DNA from: Comamonadaceae bacterium 2FH
Lineage (GTDB): Bacteria; Pseudomonadota; Gammaproteobacteria; Burkholderiales; Burkholderiaceae_C
DNA: 64,000 bases
Direction of reading: 5' to 3'
Assembly: GCA_005503335.1 (NCBI GenBank)
Contig: SCMQ01000017.1
Location: 1-64,000 of the forward strand
Shown here: positions 52,825 through 63,662 of the stretch, piece by piece
Layout of the letters: every line of letters begins with the position of its first letter
How positions within the stretch are numbered: the stretch's first letter is position 1
Made by a program: the position numbers and the translations under genes
Notes under the pieces: generated by a model
Seen by the model: the letters and a program-made list of their open reading frames with translations, nothing else
What the model was told of the DNA's origin: nothing
The model's database searches: none

Positions 52825-52840
52825 TGGCATGGAAACTGCA
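52825..52840 (+). promoter_or_regulatory. Possible sigma-54 promoter of the NCS1-like kinase gene
   Basis: TGGCAT-N5-CTGCA has the GG and GC dinucleotides with the required 10-base gap, and 9 of 11 consensus bases match. The predicted start (~52851) leaves only ~10 bases before the ATG at 52861, which weakens the call unless translation starts later (for example at an in-frame GTG near residue 27). Confidence 0.35.
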
Positions 52841-52860
52841 CGCCGGGTCCTGTTCCTGCC

Positions 52861-55800
52861 ATGACGCCCGCCGCCGACGCCTCCTCGCCCCCCGACCACG
52901 CGCCGGCGCGCGAGGCCCTGCCCGATCCGCCGCAGCAGGTGGTCAAGGTGCGGCGCGACTACAACGCCTGGGTGGCGCGCGAGACCCTGGAGGACTACGC
53001 CCTGCGCTACGCGCCCCAGCGCTTTCGGCGCTGGTCGACCTGGCGCGTGGCCAACACCGCCTTCGGCGCCGCCTCCTTCCTGATCCTGGAGGCCGTGGGC
53101 GCGACCCTGCTGGTGCAGTACGGCTTCGTCAACGCCTTCTGGGCCATCCTCGCCACCGGCCTGATCATCTTCGGTGCCGGCCTGCCGATCAGCGTCTACG
53201 CGGCGCGCTACGGCGTGGACATGGATTTGCTGACGCGGGGCGCCGGCTTCGGCTACATAGGCTCGACGCTCACCTCGCTGATCTACGCCTCGTTCACCTT
53301 CATCTTCTTCGCCCTCGAGGCCGCCGTCATGGCCTACGCGCTCGAGCTCGCGCTGGGCATCCCGCCGGCCTGGGGTTACGGGGTCTGCGCCCTGGTGGTG
53401 ATCCCGCTGGTGACCCATGGCGTTTCGGCCATCAGTCGGCTGCAGCTGTGGACCCAGCCGCTGTGGCTGGTCATGCTGGTCGTGCCCTTCGTCTATGTGC
53501 TGCTGCGCGATCCTGGTGCATTTGCCGGGGTGACGCACTATGGCGGTGAGTCCGGCCGCGACGCCACCTTTGATTCGCACCTTTTCGGTGCCGCGCTCAC
53601 GGTGGGCATCGCGCTGATCACGCAGATGGGCGAGCAGGCCGACTACCTGCGCTTCATGCCCGCCTGCACGCCTGCGACGCGCCGGCGCTGGTGGCTGGGC
53701 GTGCTGGCCGGCGGCCCGGGCTGGGTGCTGCTGGGCGTGGTCAAGATGCTGGGCGGGGCCCTGCTGGCCTACCTCGCCATCACCCACATGGTGCCGCTCG
53801 AGCGTGCGGTCGACCCCAACCAGATGTACCTGGCCGCTTACGAGTACGTGTTTCCGCACTACGGCTGGGCGGTGGCCGCGACCGCGCTGTTCGTCGTGAT
53901 CTCGCAGCTCAAGATCAACGTGACCAATGCCTACGCGGGCTCGCTGGCCTGGTCGAATTTCTTCTCGCGCCTCACGCACAGCCATCCCGGGCGCGTGGTC
54001 TGGGTGGTGTTCAACACCTTGATCGCCTTCATGCTGATGGAGATGGACGTGTTCCAGGCCCTGGGCGGCGTGCTGGGCCTGTACGCCAACATCGCCATCG
54101 CCTGGATCATGGCCGTGGTGGCCGACCTGGTGGTCAACAAGCCGCTGGGCCTGTCGCCGCCCGGCATCGAGTTCAAGAGAGCCTATCTCTACGACATCAA
54201 CCCGGTCGGCGTGGGCGCCATGGCCCTGGCCTCGGGGCTGTCGATCAGCGCCCACCTGGGCGCCTTCGGGCCGCTGGCCCAGGCCTTCTCGGCGCTGATC
54301 GCGTTGTGCACGGCCTTCGTGGTCTCGCCGCTGCTGGCCTGGGCCACGCGCGGGCGCTACTACCTGGCGCGTGGTCCCGAACCAAAGATGCCGTCGGAGG
54401 GGGAGGGAGCCTACCTGGGCGCGGCGCCGCAGCGCTGCGTGATCTGCGAGCGCGAATACGAGGCGCCCGACATGGCGCACTGCCCGGCCTACCGCGGCGC
54501 GATCTGCTCGCTGTGCTGCACGCTGGACGCGCGCTGCGGCGACCTCTGCAAGCCGCAGGCCAGCCTGTCGGCCCAATGGTCGGCCGCGCTGCGCTGGCTG
54601 CTGCCGCGCCGCGTCTGGCCCTATCTGGACACCGGGCTGGGCCATTTCCTGCTGCTGATGCTGCTGATCGCGCCGCTGCTGGCCACGGTGTTCGGCCTGC
54701 TGTACCGGCAGGAGCTGCAGACCCTGGTGCTGGCGGCCACCGACACCGAGCTGATGCAGGCGCCGCATACGGCGCTGCGCTCGGGCTTTCTCAAGGCCTA
54801 CCTGGCCCTGCTGCTGGTCGCCGGCATCGTGGCCTGGTGGCTGGTGCTGGCGCACAAGAGCCGCCAGGTGGCGCAGGAGGAGTCCAACCGCCAGACCGGC
54901 CTGCTGGTGCGCGAGGTGGCGTTGCACCGCCAGACCGACGAGGCCCTGCAGAAGGCCAAGCTCCAGGCGGAGCGGGCCAAGCTCGCGGCCGACCAGGCCA
55001 ACCAGGCCAAGAGCCGCTACATCAGCGCCATCAGCCACGAGCTGCGCACGCCGCTCAACAGCATCCTCGGCTACGCCCAGCTCATGGGCGAGGACGCCAG
55101 CGTGCCGCCGCATCGCCGGCAGGCGGTCAACGTGATCCGGCGCGGCGGCGAGCACCTGCTGTCGCTGATCGAGGGTACGCTGGACATTGCGCGCATCGAG
55201 TCGGGCAAGCTGGCGCTTCAAGTTGCGCCCATGCGCTTCGCCGACGGCCTGCACGAGCTGGCCGGCCTGTTCGAGCTGCAGGCCGCGGCCAAGGGGCTGG
55301 CCTTCCGCTTCGAGCTGCAGGGCGTGATCCCCGAGTGGGTGCGCGCCGACGAGAAGCGCCTGCGCCAGATCCTGATCAACCTGCTGGGCAACGCGATCAA
55401 GTTCACGGCCGAGGGCACCGTCACGCTGCGCGCGCGCTATGCGCGCGAGATGGCCTGGCTGGACATAGAGGACACCGGCCCGGGCCTCACGTCCGAGGAG
55501 ATCGAGCAGGTCTTCGAGCCCTTCGCGCGCGGCGGCAGTGCCGCGGCCGCGGTGCCCGGCGCGGGCCTGGGCCTGACGATTGCCAAGATGCTGACCGCGC
55601 TGATGGGCGGCGAACTCTCGGTCACCAGCCGGCCCGGCGCCGGTTCGGTGTTCCACGTCAAGCTGTTCCTGCCCGAGCTGCACGCCGAGGCGCTGCCGCC
55701 GCCCGCCGCGAGTGCCGCGCGGCCGCGGCGCGGCTATGCGGGGCCGCGCCGCCGCATCCTGGTGGTGGACAACGAGGAGGCCGACCGCGAGCTGCTGGTC

Positions 55801-56394
55801 GAGTTGCTAGCGCCCTTGGGCTTCGGGCTGCGCCAGGCCGCCAACGGCCACGATGCGCTGGACCTGCTGGCGGCCGGCTACCGCCCGGACGTGGTTTTCC
55901 TGGACCTGGCCATGCCCGGCATAGACGGCTGGGAGACGCTGCGCCGCATCCGGCAGATGGAGCTGGCCGAGGTCCACTGCGCCATCGTCTCGGCCAACGC
56001 ATTCGACAAGGGGCTGGACAACGCCCTGGGCATCAGGCCCGAGGACTTCCTGGTCAAGCCGGTGCGCCACAGCGAGCTGCTGGACTGGCTGGAGCGCCGC
56101 CTGGGATTGGTCTGGCTGGACGAGGCAGCCGGCGCCACGGCTGCGGCCTTGCCGGCCGCGCCGGCGCCGCCGCAGGAGCTCAGCTATCCCGCCGCCGCCG
56201 CCCTGGCCGCGCTGGAGCAAGGCGTGGCCCTGGGCTACTACCGCGGCATCCTCAACAGCCTGGACGAGATCGAGCGCAGCCAGCCCGCGCACGCCGCCTT
56301 CGTGCAGGCCATGCGCGAGCTGGCGCGCCAGTTCCAGTTCGAGGCCATGGGCCGGATTCTTCAGCAGGCACGCCATGCATCCCGTACCGCCTGA
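52861..56394 (+). CDS. NCS1-transporter-like sensor hybrid histidine kinase
   Basis: A 1177-residue protein. Residues ~30-510 resemble an NCS1 (cytosine/purine/hydantoin) permease with about 12 membrane segments ([34 protein letters not shown]). Then follow a Cys-rich patch (~527-565; CVIC, CSLCC, CGDLC), two more membrane segments, a coiled coil, HisKA with H726 in [11 protein letters not shown], HATPase ([23 protein letters not shown]), a receiver with D1015 ([11 protein letters not shown]) and a ~90-residue helical tail. It is a transporter-coupled kinase, comparable in principle to CbrA. Its place between urease and urt genes suggests urea or a purine breakdown product as signal. It overlaps the LuxR regulator gene by 20 bases. 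Confidence 0.88.
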   Translation: MTPAADASSPPDHAPAREALPDPPQQVVKVRRDYNAWVARETLEDYALRYAPQRFRRWSTWRVANTAFGAASFLILEAVGATLLVQYGFVNAFWAILATGLIIFGAGLPISVYAARYGVDMDLLTRGAGFGYIGSTLTSLIYASFTFIFFALEAAVMAYALELALGIPPAWGYGVCALVVIPLVTHGVSAISRLQLWTQPLWLVMLVVPFVYVLLRDPGAFAGVTHYGGESGRDATFDSHLFGAALTVGIALITQMGEQADYLRFMPACTPATRRRWWLGVLAGGPGWVLLGVVKMLGGALLAYLAITHMVPLERAVDPNQMYLAAYEYVFPHYGWAVAATALFVVISQLKINVTNAYAGSLAWSNFFSRLTHSHPGRVVWVVFNTLIAFMLMEMDVFQALGGVLGLYANIAIAWIMAVVADLVVNKPLGLSPPGIEFKRAYLYDINPVGVGAMALASGLSISAHLGAFGPLAQAFSALIALCTAFVVSPLLAWATRGRYYLARGPEPKMPSEGEGAYLGAAPQRCVICEREYEAPDMAHCPAYRGAICSLCCTLDARCGDLCKPQASLSAQWSAALRWLLPRRVWPYLDTGLGHFLLLMLLIAPLLATVFGLLYRQELQTLVLAATDTELMQAPHTALRSGFLKAYLALLLVAGIVAWWLVLAHKSRQVAQEESNRQTGLLVREVALHRQTDEALQKAKLQAERAKLAADQANQAKSRYISAISHELRTPLNSILGYAQLMGEDASVPPHRRQAVNVIRRGGEHLLSLIEGTLDIARIESGKLALQVAPMRFADGLHELAGLFELQAAAKGLAFRFELQGVIPEWVRADEKRLRQILINLLGNAIKFTAEGTVTLRARYAREMAWLDIEDTGPGLTSEEIEQVFEPFARGGSAAAAVPGAGLGLTIAKMLTALMGGELSVTSRPGAGSVFHVKLFLPELHAEALPPPAASAARPRRGYAGPRRRILVVDNEEADRELLVELLAPLGFGLRQAANGHDALDLLAAGYRPDVVFLDLAMPGIDGWETLRRIRQMELAEVHCAIVSANAFDKGLDNALGIRPEDFLVKPVRHSELLDWLERRLGLVWLDEAAGATAAALPAAPAPPQELSYPAAAALAALEQGVALGYYRGILNSLDEIERSQPAHAAFVQAMRELARQFQFEAMGRILQQARHASRTA

Positions 56395-57391
56395 CATCGC
56401 GCCCCGGGCCGTGCTGGACCGCGCCGGCGGCGACCTGGTGCTGATCGTCGACGACGTGCCCGACAACCTGGCCCTGCTGCACGACGCCCTGGACGAGTCG
56501 GGCTACACGGTGCTGGTCGCCACGCACGGCGAGGCGGCGCTGCAGCGCGCCGCCCAGGCCCTGCCCGACATCGTGCTGCTCGACGCCATGATGCCCGGCA
56601 TGGACGGCTTCGAGGTCGCGCGCCGGCTCAAGGCCGCGCCGCAGACCGCGCACATCCCCATCATCTTCATGACCGGGCTGACCGAGACCGAGCACCTGGT
56701 GGCCGCGCTGGCGGCCGGCGGCGTGGACTACGTGACCAAGCCGATCAAGCCGCGCGAGGTGCTGGCGCGCATGGGCGTGCACCTGGGCGGCGCGCGCCAG
56801 GCGCGCCAGGCCGCGAGCCAGGCCCACCAGGCGCGCAACGCGCTCGACGCCTTCGGCTACGCCAGCCTCACGGTGCGCGCCGGCGACGGCCGCCTGCTGT
56901 GGCAGACGCCGCTGGCGCGCGAGCTGCTGGCGGCCTGGTTCGGGCCGGCCTCGCCCCTCGCGCCCGAGCCGGTGCGGGCCTGGCTGGCGCGCCTGCTCGC
57001 GGACGGCCACGCCCCCGATGCACGTGCCGAGCCGCCGCGCCTGACCCTGGAGCAGGGCGCGCGGCGCCTGTCCTTCAGGCTGCACCAGCAGGTTGGCGAC
57101 AGCGCCGGCGGCGGCGACTGGCTGGTCGTGATGCGCGAGGTCTCGGACGACCAGGTCGTCGAGTCCATGCGCCTGGCCTTCCTGCTCACGGCGCGCGAGG
57201 CCGAGGTGCTGTACTGGCTGGTCAAGGGCAAGATCAACCGCGACATCGCCGACATCCTGGGCGCCAGCCCGGCCACGGTGAAGAAGCACCTGGAGCGCGT
57301 GTTCGCCAAGCTCGGCGTCGAGACCCGCACCGCTGCGGCCGCCATGGCGCTCAAGCGCATGAGGCAGCTGCATCCGCAGTTCGAGGGCTGA
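56375..57391 (+). CDS. LuxR-type response regulator, partner of the NCS1-like kinase
   Basis: A 338-residue regulator with an N-terminal receiver (~20-140; LIVDDVPDN, VLLDAMMPGMDG, MTG, VTKPIKP), a middle region of ~110 residues (PAS-like in length, with LTVRAGDGRLLWQTPLARELL) and a C-terminal LuxR HTH (~270-330; LTAREAEVLYWLVKGKINRDIADIL, TVKKHLERVFAKLGVETRTAA). It starts inside the kinase gene, so the two are translationally coupled. Probable targets are the divergent urease operon and the urt operon downstream. A 16-bp stem hairpin follows the stop. Confidence 0.9.
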   Translation: MHPVPPDIAPRAVLDRAGGDLVLIVDDVPDNLALLHDALDESGYTVLVATHGEAALQRAAQALPDIVLLDAMMPGMDGFEVARRLKAAPQTAHIPIIFMTGLTETEHLVAALAAGGVDYVTKPIKPREVLARMGVHLGGARQARQAASQAHQARNALDAFGYASLTVRAGDGRLLWQTPLARELLAAWFGPASPLAPEPVRAWLARLLADGHAPDARAEPPRLTLEQGARRLSFRLHQQVGDSAGGGDWLVVMREVSDDQVVESMRLAFLLTAREAEVLYWLVKGKINRDIADILGASPATVKKHLERVFAKLGVETRTAAAAMALKRMRQLHPQFEG

Positions 57392-57446
57392 TACGGTTTT
57401 GCATTCAATGAGATAGCCTCATCGCGCTGCGACGCGGTGCCGTGTT

Positions 57447-57496
57447 CCGTTCATGTTCCCCGGCGCCGGCACGCCCTCGTCGGGGGACATGAACGG
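57447..57496. other. Long inverted repeat after the LuxR regulator gene
   Basis: CCGTTCATGTTCCCCG (57447-57462) and CGGGGGACATGAACGG (57481-57496) pair with one mismatch around an 18-base loop. There is no T-tract. It could slow or end transcription, or be a binding dyad. Confidence 0.5.
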
Positions 57497-57539
57497 AGCC
57501 GTTCGCCCGCCCTCCCCGCCATACTCGACGCAGCGAGGG

Positions 57540-57583
57540 ACTTCTGACTTCTTCTTGTACTTCTGATCGCAAGTCGGTATGAG
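57540..57583 (+). promoter_or_regulatory. Candidate promoter and direct repeats before the HepT/MNT pair
   Basis: ACTTCTGA occurs at 57540-57547 and 57559-57566, 19 bases apart. TTGTAC (57555-57560) and TATGAG (57578-57583) are 17 bases apart and form a weak promoter overlapped by the second repeat, a layout suited to autoregulation. Confidence 0.3.
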
Positions 57584-57632
57584 CCGTGCCCCGGGCGGGC
57601 CGGCTGAGGGACAATGCAGGGGGAGGCGCACC

Positions 57633-58037
57633 ATGACCCTGGACATCAGCCCGCTGGACAAAGCCATTGTCCGACTCGACGAAGGGCTCGCGCGTTATCG
57701 CCTGGACGTTTCCGACACGCAGATCCGCGATGGCCTGATCCAGCGTTTCGCGTTCACCTACGAGCTCAGCCACAAGATGCTCAAGCGCTACCTGGAGGCG
57801 GTATCGCCCACGCCGGCGCAGTACGACGGCATGCCGTTCCAGGACCTCATTCGCACGGGCAACGAGCATGGCCTTCTGCGAAGCGATTGGCCAGTCTGGC
57901 GCCAGTACCGCGAAATGCGCGGCAAGACCAGCCACACCTACGACGAAGACGTGGCGCTCGACGTGGTGGCCGGCATCCCGGCCTTTCTCGCAGAAGCAGC
58001 GCACCTGCGGGACCAGTTGAAGGCCAGGCTGGCATGA
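57633..58037 (+). CDS. HepT/HI0074-type HEPN protein (nucleotidyltransferase partner)
   Basis: A 134-residue all-helical protein of the nucleotidyltransferase substrate-binding (HI0074) family: LDKAIVRLDEGL at the start, LIQRFAFTYELSHKMLKRYLE, and RGKTSHTY, which fits the R-x4-H-x-Y motif of HEPN RNases. GGGGGAGG precedes the ATG at 57633. The gene overlaps the nucleotidyltransferase gene as ATGA. In related HEPN/MNT modules the HEPN protein is an RNase toxin and the MNT protein inactivates it by adding AMP; whether this HI0074 branch is toxic is not settled. It is an unrelated insertion between the urea sensor and urtA. Confidence 0.82.
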   Translation: MTLDISPLDKAIVRLDEGLARYRLDVSDTQIRDGLIQRFAFTYELSHKMLKRYLEAVSPTPAQYDGMPFQDLIRTGNEHGLLRSDWPVWRQYREMRGKTSHTYDEDVALDVVAGIPAFLAEAAHLRDQLKARLA

Positions 58038-58372
58038 CATTGCCGGACGACGCCCCGCCGCGCACGATGCGCCCCGAGCACTGGCGCATCGTGCGCGACA
58101 TCCTGCGCCGGCATGTGGCGCAGGCCGAGGTCTGGGCCTTCGGCTCGCGCGCGACCGGAACGGCGAAGCCCTATTCCGACCTCGACCTCGCCATCATCGC
58201 CGGCCAGCCTCTTCCGTTGGCGACGCTGGCGGCCCTGGCCGAGGCTTTTTCCGAGTCCGACCTGCCCTGGAAGGTCGACCTGGTCGATTGGGCCACCACC
58301 GGCGAGCCATTCCGCCGCATCATCGAACGCGACAAGGTGGTCGTTCAGCAGGGCGCCCGGCCGCTGCGCTGA
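58034..58372 (+). CDS. Minimal nucleotidyltransferase (MNT), HepT partner
   Basis: A 112-residue nucleotidyltransferase of the DNA polymerase beta superfamily. The GS-x10-DxD motif is intact (FGSRATG, then YSDLDLAI) and the third Asp is in KVDLVDW. It would transfer an adenylyl or other nucleotidyl group, probably to its HEPN partner, and act as antitoxin. It overlaps the HepT gene. The ~180 bases to urtA hold no recognised promoter. Confidence 0.85.
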   Translation: MTLPDDAPPRTMRPEHWRIVRDILRRHVAQAEVWAFGSRATGTAKPYSDLDLAIIAGQPLPLATLAALAEAFSESDLPWKVDLVDWATTGEPFRRIIERDKVVVQQGARPLR

Positions 58373-58550
58373 ACCCGCGCCGCCCGGGCGGCCCTCCGGG
58401 CCATCGCCCTGCCTTGTCCGCCGCGTACGCCATGTGCCGTATTTCCGGAACTTCGGGCCAACCCTAGCATGGACCTGTCCGCTGGAAGGCGCCTCGTCTC
58501 GAGCGCTTCCAAGCGAACTTCAACCGATCCACTTCGCAGGAGTAGCTCAG

Positions 58551-59831
58551 ATGCAACGTCGATTCACCCTCAAGGCCCTCGCGGCCGCCACCGCGCTCGC
58601 GGGCTGGAGCGTGCTGCCGGCCCAGGCCGCAGACACCATCAAGGTCGGCGTGTTGCACAGCCTGTCCGGCACCATGGCGATTTCCGAGACCGTGCTCAAG
58701 GACACCGTGCTGATGGCGATCGACGAGATCAACGCCAAGGGCGGCGTGCTGGGCAAGAAGCTCGAGCCCGTGGTGGTCGACCCGGCTTCCAACTGGCCGC
58801 TGTTCGCCGAGAAGACCAAGCAGCTGCTGACCCAGGACAAGGTGGCCGTGATCTTCGGCTGCTGGACCAGCGTGTCGCGCAAGTCCGTGCTGCCAGTGGT
58901 GGAGGAACTCAACGGCCTGCTGTTCTACCCGGTGCAGTACGAGGGCGAGGAGCTGTCCAAGAACGTGTTCTACACCGGCGCCGCGCCCAACCAGCAGGCG
59001 ATTCCCGCGGTCGACTACCTGATGAGCAAGGACGGCGGCGGTGCCAAGCGCTGGGTACTGCTGGGCACGGACTACGTCTATCCGCGCACCACCAACAAGA
59101 TCCTGCGCGCCTACCTCAAGTCCAAGGGCGTGAAGGACGCCGACATCGACGAGAAGTACACGCCCTTCGGCCACAGCGATTACCAGACCATCGTCGCCGA
59201 CATCAAGAAGTTCTCGGCTGGCGGCAAGACCGCCGTGGTCTCCACCATCAACGGCGACTCCAACGTGCCCTTCTACAAGGAGCTCGGCAACGCGGGCCTC
59301 AAGGCCAAGGACGTGCCGGTGGTGGCCTTCTCGGTCGGTGAGGAGGAGCTGCGCGGCGTGGACACCAAGCCCCTGGTCGGCCACCTGGCGGCCTGGAACT
59401 ACTTCATGTCGATCAAGAACCCGGCCAACACCGAGTTCACCAAGAAATGGGCCGCCTACGCCAAGGCCAAGGGCATCGCCGGCCACAAGGACAAGCCGCT
59501 GACCAACGACCCGATGGAAGCCACCTACATCGGCATCAACATGTGGAAGCAGGCCGTCGAGAAGGCCAAGACCACCGAGGTGGACAAGGTCATCGCCGCC
59601 ATGGCCGGCCAGACCTTCAAGGCGCCCAGCGGCATCGTCTCCAAGATGGACGAGAAGAACCACCACCTGCACAAGTCGGTGTTCATCGGCGAGATCAAGG
59701 CCGACGGCCAGTTCAACGTGGTCTGGAAGACCCCGGGCCCGGTCAAGGCCAAGCCCTGGAGCCCCTATATCGAGGGCAACGACAAGAAGAAGGACGAGCC
59801 CGAGAAGGGCACGAGCGTCGCCAAGAAGTAA
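58551..59831 (+). CDS. urtA: Urea ABC transporter substrate-binding protein
   Basis: A 426-residue periplasmic receptor with signal peptide (1-26, LPAQAA). TIKVGVLHSLSGTMAISET, FGCWTSVSRKSVLPVVEE, LFYPVQYEGEE and NDPMEATYIGINMW are UrtA landmarks that separate it from branched-chain amino acid receptors. AGGAG lies eight bases before the ATG at 58551. It is the first gene of the urtABCDE operon and is 110 bases before urtB, with a C-rich/G-rich hairpin in the gap that may favour urtA over the membrane genes. Confidence 0.95.
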   Translation: MQRRFTLKALAAATALAGWSVLPAQAADTIKVGVLHSLSGTMAISETVLKDTVLMAIDEINAKGGVLGKKLEPVVVDPASNWPLFAEKTKQLLTQDKVAVIFGCWTSVSRKSVLPVVEELNGLLFYPVQYEGEELSKNVFYTGAAPNQQAIPAVDYLMSKDGGGAKRWVLLGTDYVYPRTTNKILRAYLKSKGVKDADIDEKYTPFGHSDYQTIVADIKKFSAGGKTAVVSTINGDSNVPFYKELGNAGLKAKDVPVVAFSVGEEELRGVDTKPLVGHLAAWNYFMSIKNPANTEFTKKWAAYAKAKGIAGHKDKPLTNDPMEATYIGINMWKQAVEKAKTTEVDKVIAAMAGQTFKAPSGIVSKMDEKNHHLHKSVFIGEIKADGQFNVVWKTPGPVKAKPWSPYIEGNDKKKDEPEKGTSVAKK

Positions 59832-59941
59832 GCCCACCCCCGAGGCGGCCTGCGGCCGCTTCCCCCTCAAGGGGGCGGCGCGGCCGCTTTGGGCGGCCAT
59901 GCGCGGCGCGCCCTGGCGCACACTGTTACTCCACGACACCT

Positions 59942-61513
59942 ATGTTTCGTCCACTGTTATTGCTAACGGCGCTTCTTTTTTCGGGATGGGTTCATGCCCT
60001 GACCGCCGACGAGGCCCGCGCGCTGGCCGTGGGCGAGACCGATGCCCGCGTCGAGGCCCTGAACCGGCTCGTCGCCAGCGCCGACGACAAGACCGCCGCC
60101 TTCATCCAGGCCCTGGCCGATGACGCGGTGAAGCTGGCCGGCGACCAGGTGCTGGTGGTGCGCGACGGCAAGGGGTCGGACCCGGTGAGCGGCGCCGAGC
60201 TGGCCGTGCCGGACAGCGCCGAGGACGTCATCAACAACAACCGCATGCGCGGCGAGCTCGACACCGCGCTGGCCGGCCTCAAGCTCTTCAGCAAGGACGA
60301 CAGGCAGCGCCTGGCGGCGGTGATGGCCCTGCTCAAGGAGCCCGACGAATCCCGGCTGCCCCTGCTGGACAAGGCGCTGGCCGCCGAGAGCCGGGACGCC
60401 ATCCGCATCCAGCTGCAGCTGGCCCGTGCCGCCGCGCTGCTGGGCAGCGAGGACAAGGCCAGGCGCCTCGAGGCGGCCCGCGCGCTGGCCGAGAGCAAGA
60501 CGCCCGAGACCAAGCTGCTGCTCAACCAGCGCCTGGCGGCCGAGACCGAGGCCGATGTGAAGACCCAGCTACAGGCCTCGCTGCGCGCCATCGAGGAGGC
60601 CCTGGTCTGGGGCGACAAGCTAGGCGCGCTGTTCTCCGGCATCAGCCTGGGCTCCATCCTGCTGCTGGTGGCGCTGGGCCTGGCCATTACCTACGGACTG
60701 ATGGGCGTGATCAACATGGCGCACGGCGAGCTCATGATGATCGGCGCCTACGCCACCTACGTGGTGCAGGGCCTGTTCCAGAAATACCTGCCCGGCGCCT
60801 TCGACTGGTACCTGGTCGCGGCGCTGCCCGTGGCCTTCCTGGCCTCGGCCGGGGTCGGCGCCGTGCTCGAGCGCGGCGTGCTGCGCTTCCTCTACGGCCG
60901 CCCGCTCGAGACCCTGCTGGCCACCTGGGGCATCAGCCTGGTGCTGATGCAGGGCGTGCGCAGCCTGTTCGGCGCGCAGAACGTGGGCGTGGAGAACCCG
61001 TCCTGGATGAGCGGCGGCCTGCAGCTGCTGTCCAACCTCACGCTGCCCTGGAACCGGCTGGTGATCGTCGCCTTCGCCGCGGCGGTGCTGCTGGGCATGG
61101 CCTTCCTGATCGGCCGCACGCGCCTGGGCCTGTTCGTGCGCGGCGTCACGCAGAACCGTCCGATCGCCTCCTGCATGGGCGTCAACACGGCGCGCATAGA
61201 CACCTACGCCTTCGCCCTCGGCTCGGGCATCGCCGGCCTGGCCGGCTGCGCGCTGAGCCAGGTCGGCAACGTGGGGCCCGACCTGGGCCAGAGCTACATC
61301 GTCGACGCCTTCATGGTGGTGGTGCTGGGCGGCGTCGGGCAGCTGGCCGGAACGGTCTATGCGGCCCTGGGGCTGGGCATCATCAACAAGCTGCTGGAAG
61401 GCTGGACCGGCGCGGTGCTGGCCAAGATCGCGGTGCTGGTCTTCATCATCGTCTTCATCCAGAAGCGGCCGCAGGGCATCTTCGCGATGAAGGGCCGCAG
61501 CGCGGAGGCCTGA
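59942..61513 (+). CDS. urtB: Urea ABC transporter permease UrtB
   Basis: A 523-residue permease. A signal-like helix (1-20) and an exported helical domain (~20-220, Ala/Leu-rich repeats) precede a LivH-type membrane domain (~225-515; LGLAITYGLMGVINMAHGELMMIGAYATY, YIVDAFMVVVLGGVGQLAGT). The long extracytoplasmic N-terminal domain is typical of UrtB. The start at 59942 (MFRPLLLL) fits. Its stop shares a base with the urtC start (TGATG at 61511-61515). Confidence 0.95.
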   Translation: MFRPLLLLTALLFSGWVHALTADEARALAVGETDARVEALNRLVASADDKTAAFIQALADDAVKLAGDQVLVVRDGKGSDPVSGAELAVPDSAEDVINNNRMRGELDTALAGLKLFSKDDRQRLAAVMALLKEPDESRLPLLDKALAAESRDAIRIQLQLARAAALLGSEDKARRLEAARALAESKTPETKLLLNQRLAAETEADVKTQLQASLRAIEEALVWGDKLGALFSGISLGSILLLVALGLAITYGLMGVINMAHGELMMIGAYATYVVQGLFQKYLPGAFDWYLVAALPVAFLASAGVGAVLERGVLRFLYGRPLETLLATWGISLVLMQGVRSLFGAQNVGVENPSWMSGGLQLLSNLTLPWNRLVIVAFAAAVLLGMAFLIGRTRLGLFVRGVTQNRPIASCMGVNTARIDTYAFALGSGIAGLAGCALSQVGNVGPDLGQSYIVDAFMVVVLGGVGQLAGTVYAALGLGIINKLLEGWTGAVLAKIAVLVFIIVFIQKRPQGIFAMKGRSAEA

Positions 61514-62684
61514 TGATGAAACGAGACATCGAACAAAGTGCCGTGCAGGTCGAGCCTGTCGCAGTTCCAGCGAATCCCATGACCGGCACGGCGATTGCCC
61601 TGCCCGCCCGGCCGGCGTTGCTCAGCCGCATGGGCTGGAGCGCCTTCATCCTTGCCCTGATCGTGGTCTGCGCGCTCGCGCCCTTGCTGAACCTGGTGGT
61701 GCCGCAGGACAGCATGTTCCACCTCAGCGACTACGCCGTGGCCCTGGTCGGAAAGATCATGTGCTACGCCATCTGCGCCCTGGCCATGGACCTGATCTGG
61801 GGCTACACCGGCATCCTGAGCCTGGGCCATGGCCTGTTCTTCGCGCTCGGCGGCTACGCCATGGGCATGTACCTGATGCGCCAGATCGGCCGCGACGGCA
61901 ACTACAAGAGCGATCTGCCGGACTTCATGGTGTTCCTGGACTGGAAGGAGCTGCCCTGGCACTGGACCTTCTCAGACAGCTTCCTCGCCACCCTGCTCCT
62001 CATCGTCGCGGTGCCGGGCCTGGTGGCCTTCGTGTTCGGCTACTTCGCCTTCCGCTCGCGCATCAAGGGCGTGTACTTCTCGATCATCACCCAGGCCATG
62101 ACCTTCGCCGCCATGCTGCTGTTCTTCCGCAACGAGACCGGCTTCGGCGGCAACAACGGCTTCACCGACTTCAAGCGCATCCTGGGGCTGCCGATCGCCA
62201 CGCCATCCATGCGCATGGTGCTGTTCGTGCTGACCGGCCTGAGCCTGCTGGGCTTCTTCCTGTTCGCGCGCTGGCTGGTGACGGCCAAGTTCGGCCGCGT
62301 GCTGCAGGCCATACGCGACGCGGAAAGCCGCGTCATGTTCTCGGGCTACTCGCCGCTGCCCTACAAGCTGACCATCTGGACGATCTCGGCCGTGATGTGC
62401 GGCGTGGCCGGCGCGCTCTACGTGCCGCAGGTGGGCATCATCAACCCCGGCGAAATGAGCGCCGCCAACTCCATCGAGATCGCCATCTGGGCGGCCGTGG
62501 GCGGGCGCGCCACGCTGATCGGCCCCATCGTCGGCGCCTTCATCGTCAACGGCGCTAAGAGCTGGCTCACGGTGACGGCGCCCGAGTTCTGGCTGTATTT
62601 CCTGGGCGCCCTGTTCATCGCGGTCACGCTGTTCCTGCCCAACGGGGTGGTCGGCCTGGTGAAGAAATTGAAGGGGACGCAGAA

Positions 62685-62688
<4 letters not shown>
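61513..62688 (+). CDS. urtC: Urea ABC transporter permease UrtC
   Basis: A 391-residue LivM-type permease with about ten membrane segments. The marks are MDLIWGYTGILSLGHGLFFALGGYAMGMYL, FRSRIKGVYFSIITQAMTFAA, GFGGNNGFTDFK, RVLQAIRDAESRVMFSGY and AVGGRATLIGPIVGAFIVNGA. The ~35-residue cytoplasmic N-terminus is longer than in LivM. It overlaps urtB by one base and urtD by four (ATGA), so the membrane complex is made stoichiometrically. Confidence 0.95.
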
Positions 62689-63560
<872 letters not shown>

Positions 63561-63575
63561 GATATTCTTTCCTCT

Positions 63576-63650
63576 CCCTCCCCCGCTGGGGGAGGGCCGT
63601 GGTAGGGGCATGCCGGTGCCCCCACCTCAATCCTCCCCCAGCGGGGGAGG
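63576..63650. repeat. Triple-hairpin repeat between urtD and urtE
   Basis: Two perfect hairpins, CTCCCCCGCTGGGGGAG (about 63578-63594) and CTCCCCCAGCGGGGGAG (about 63633-63649), are inverse copies of each other. Between them GGTAGGGGCA pairs with TGCCCCCACC. The unit interrupts an otherwise overlapping operon. It looks like a dispersed extragenic repeat. Confidence 0.75.
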
Positions 63651-63662
63651 AGGAAGACCACC

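Noticed and set aside
52771-55683. Long minus-strand frame opposite the NCS1-like kinase, apparently extending upstream of ureA
   Set aside because: Gln/His/Arg-rich low-complexity translation typical of an antisense shadow. The plus frame has intact transporter and kinase motifs.
56150-56394. HPt domain at the C-terminus of the NCS1-like kinase
   Set aside because: The helical tail has no His in an HxxKG-type setting, so a phosphotransfer role is not supported.
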